A stretch of DNA of 13,080 nucleotides from an uncultured Bacilli bacterium. Its GTDB lineage: Bacteria; Bacillota_I; Bacilli_A; RF39; UBA660. Positions within the stretch are counted from its first letter, which is position 1, and each line of letters starts with the position of its first letter. Positions 13,074-13,080 of this stretch are shown here, in pieces. The stretch lies in the NCBI GenBank assembly GCA_934148875.1, contig CAKPDJ010000039.1:1-13080 (forward strand). Reading direction: 5' to 3'. The position numbers were made by a program, and so were the translations under genes. The notes below the pieces were generated by a model. The model did no database searches. It had not been told where the DNA came from and worked only from the letters and a program-made list of their open reading frames with translations.

Positions 13074-13080
13074 TAATTTG

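Noticed and set aside
1..13080. tRNA, rRNA, CRISPR array, defence-system or prophage cluster
   Set aside because: No tRNA cloverleaf, regular spaced repeats, or recognisable defence, integrase or phage structural genes were seen. The helicase-associated domain fragment alone does not define a defence locus.

Overview
The window is a very AT-rich stretch of bacterial chromosome with standard-code genes, strong Shine-Dalgarno (SD) sites of the AGGAGG/AGGTGA type, sigma-A-like -10 boxes, U-tract terminators and Gram-positive markers (a YlmH homologue, LysM domains, an LTGC lipobox). This points to a low-GC Bacillota (Bacilli-like) bacterium, perhaps one of the uncultured gut lineages; that placement is inference. 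All but one gene are on the + strand. TGG encodes Trp throughout, and every intact gene ends in TAA or TAG, never TGA.

Left part (1-4923). The window opens inside the C-terminal helicase-associated domain of a truncated helicase-type protein, closed by a terminator. A tight series follows: ylmH (S4-domain RNA-binding protein of ribosome quality control), a secreted staphylococcal-nuclease-fold protein whose active-site positions look altered, and a bacterial PH-domain protein, closed by a terminator overlapping its stop codon. Next come a 411-residue membrane-anchored extracytoplasmic protein of unknown function, an ImmA/IrrE-like protein that has lost the HExxH metal site, and a three-LysM protein without a signal peptide. 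A bidirectional terminator separates the LysM gene from a minus-strand BclA/collagen-like C-terminal domain gene that looks 5'-truncated.

Middle part (5398-9357). An 852-residue MacB-type ABC transporter (ATPase fused to permease, TTG start, good promoter) lies between two non-coding stretches of about 700 bp. Each stretch holds a frameshifted gene remnant. The right-hand stretch also holds a perfect 20-bp inverted repeat whose arm reads like an insertion-sequence end. This looks like a zone of insertion and gene decay.

Right part (9358-13080). A membrane protein with a Gln/Asn-rich cytoplasmic head and an RCC1-like repeat ectodomain is followed by a 15-bp-stem terminator, an HD-domain phosphohydrolase, a small lipoprotein, a membrane-bound XRE-type regulator and a 59-residue two-helix membrane protein. 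At the far right edge sits a textbook drug-sensing MerR-family (BmrR/Mta-type) promoter/operator: a 19-bp spacer with a dyad centred in it. Its regulator or target gene must start just beyond the window.

I did not find a clearly new multi-gene defence or metabolic system. The most interesting items are the metal-site-less ImmA/IrrE homologue, the nuclease-fold protein with altered catalytic positions and an amphipathic tail, the leaderless LysM protein, the decayed genes around the ABC transporter, and the edge MerR-type promoter.
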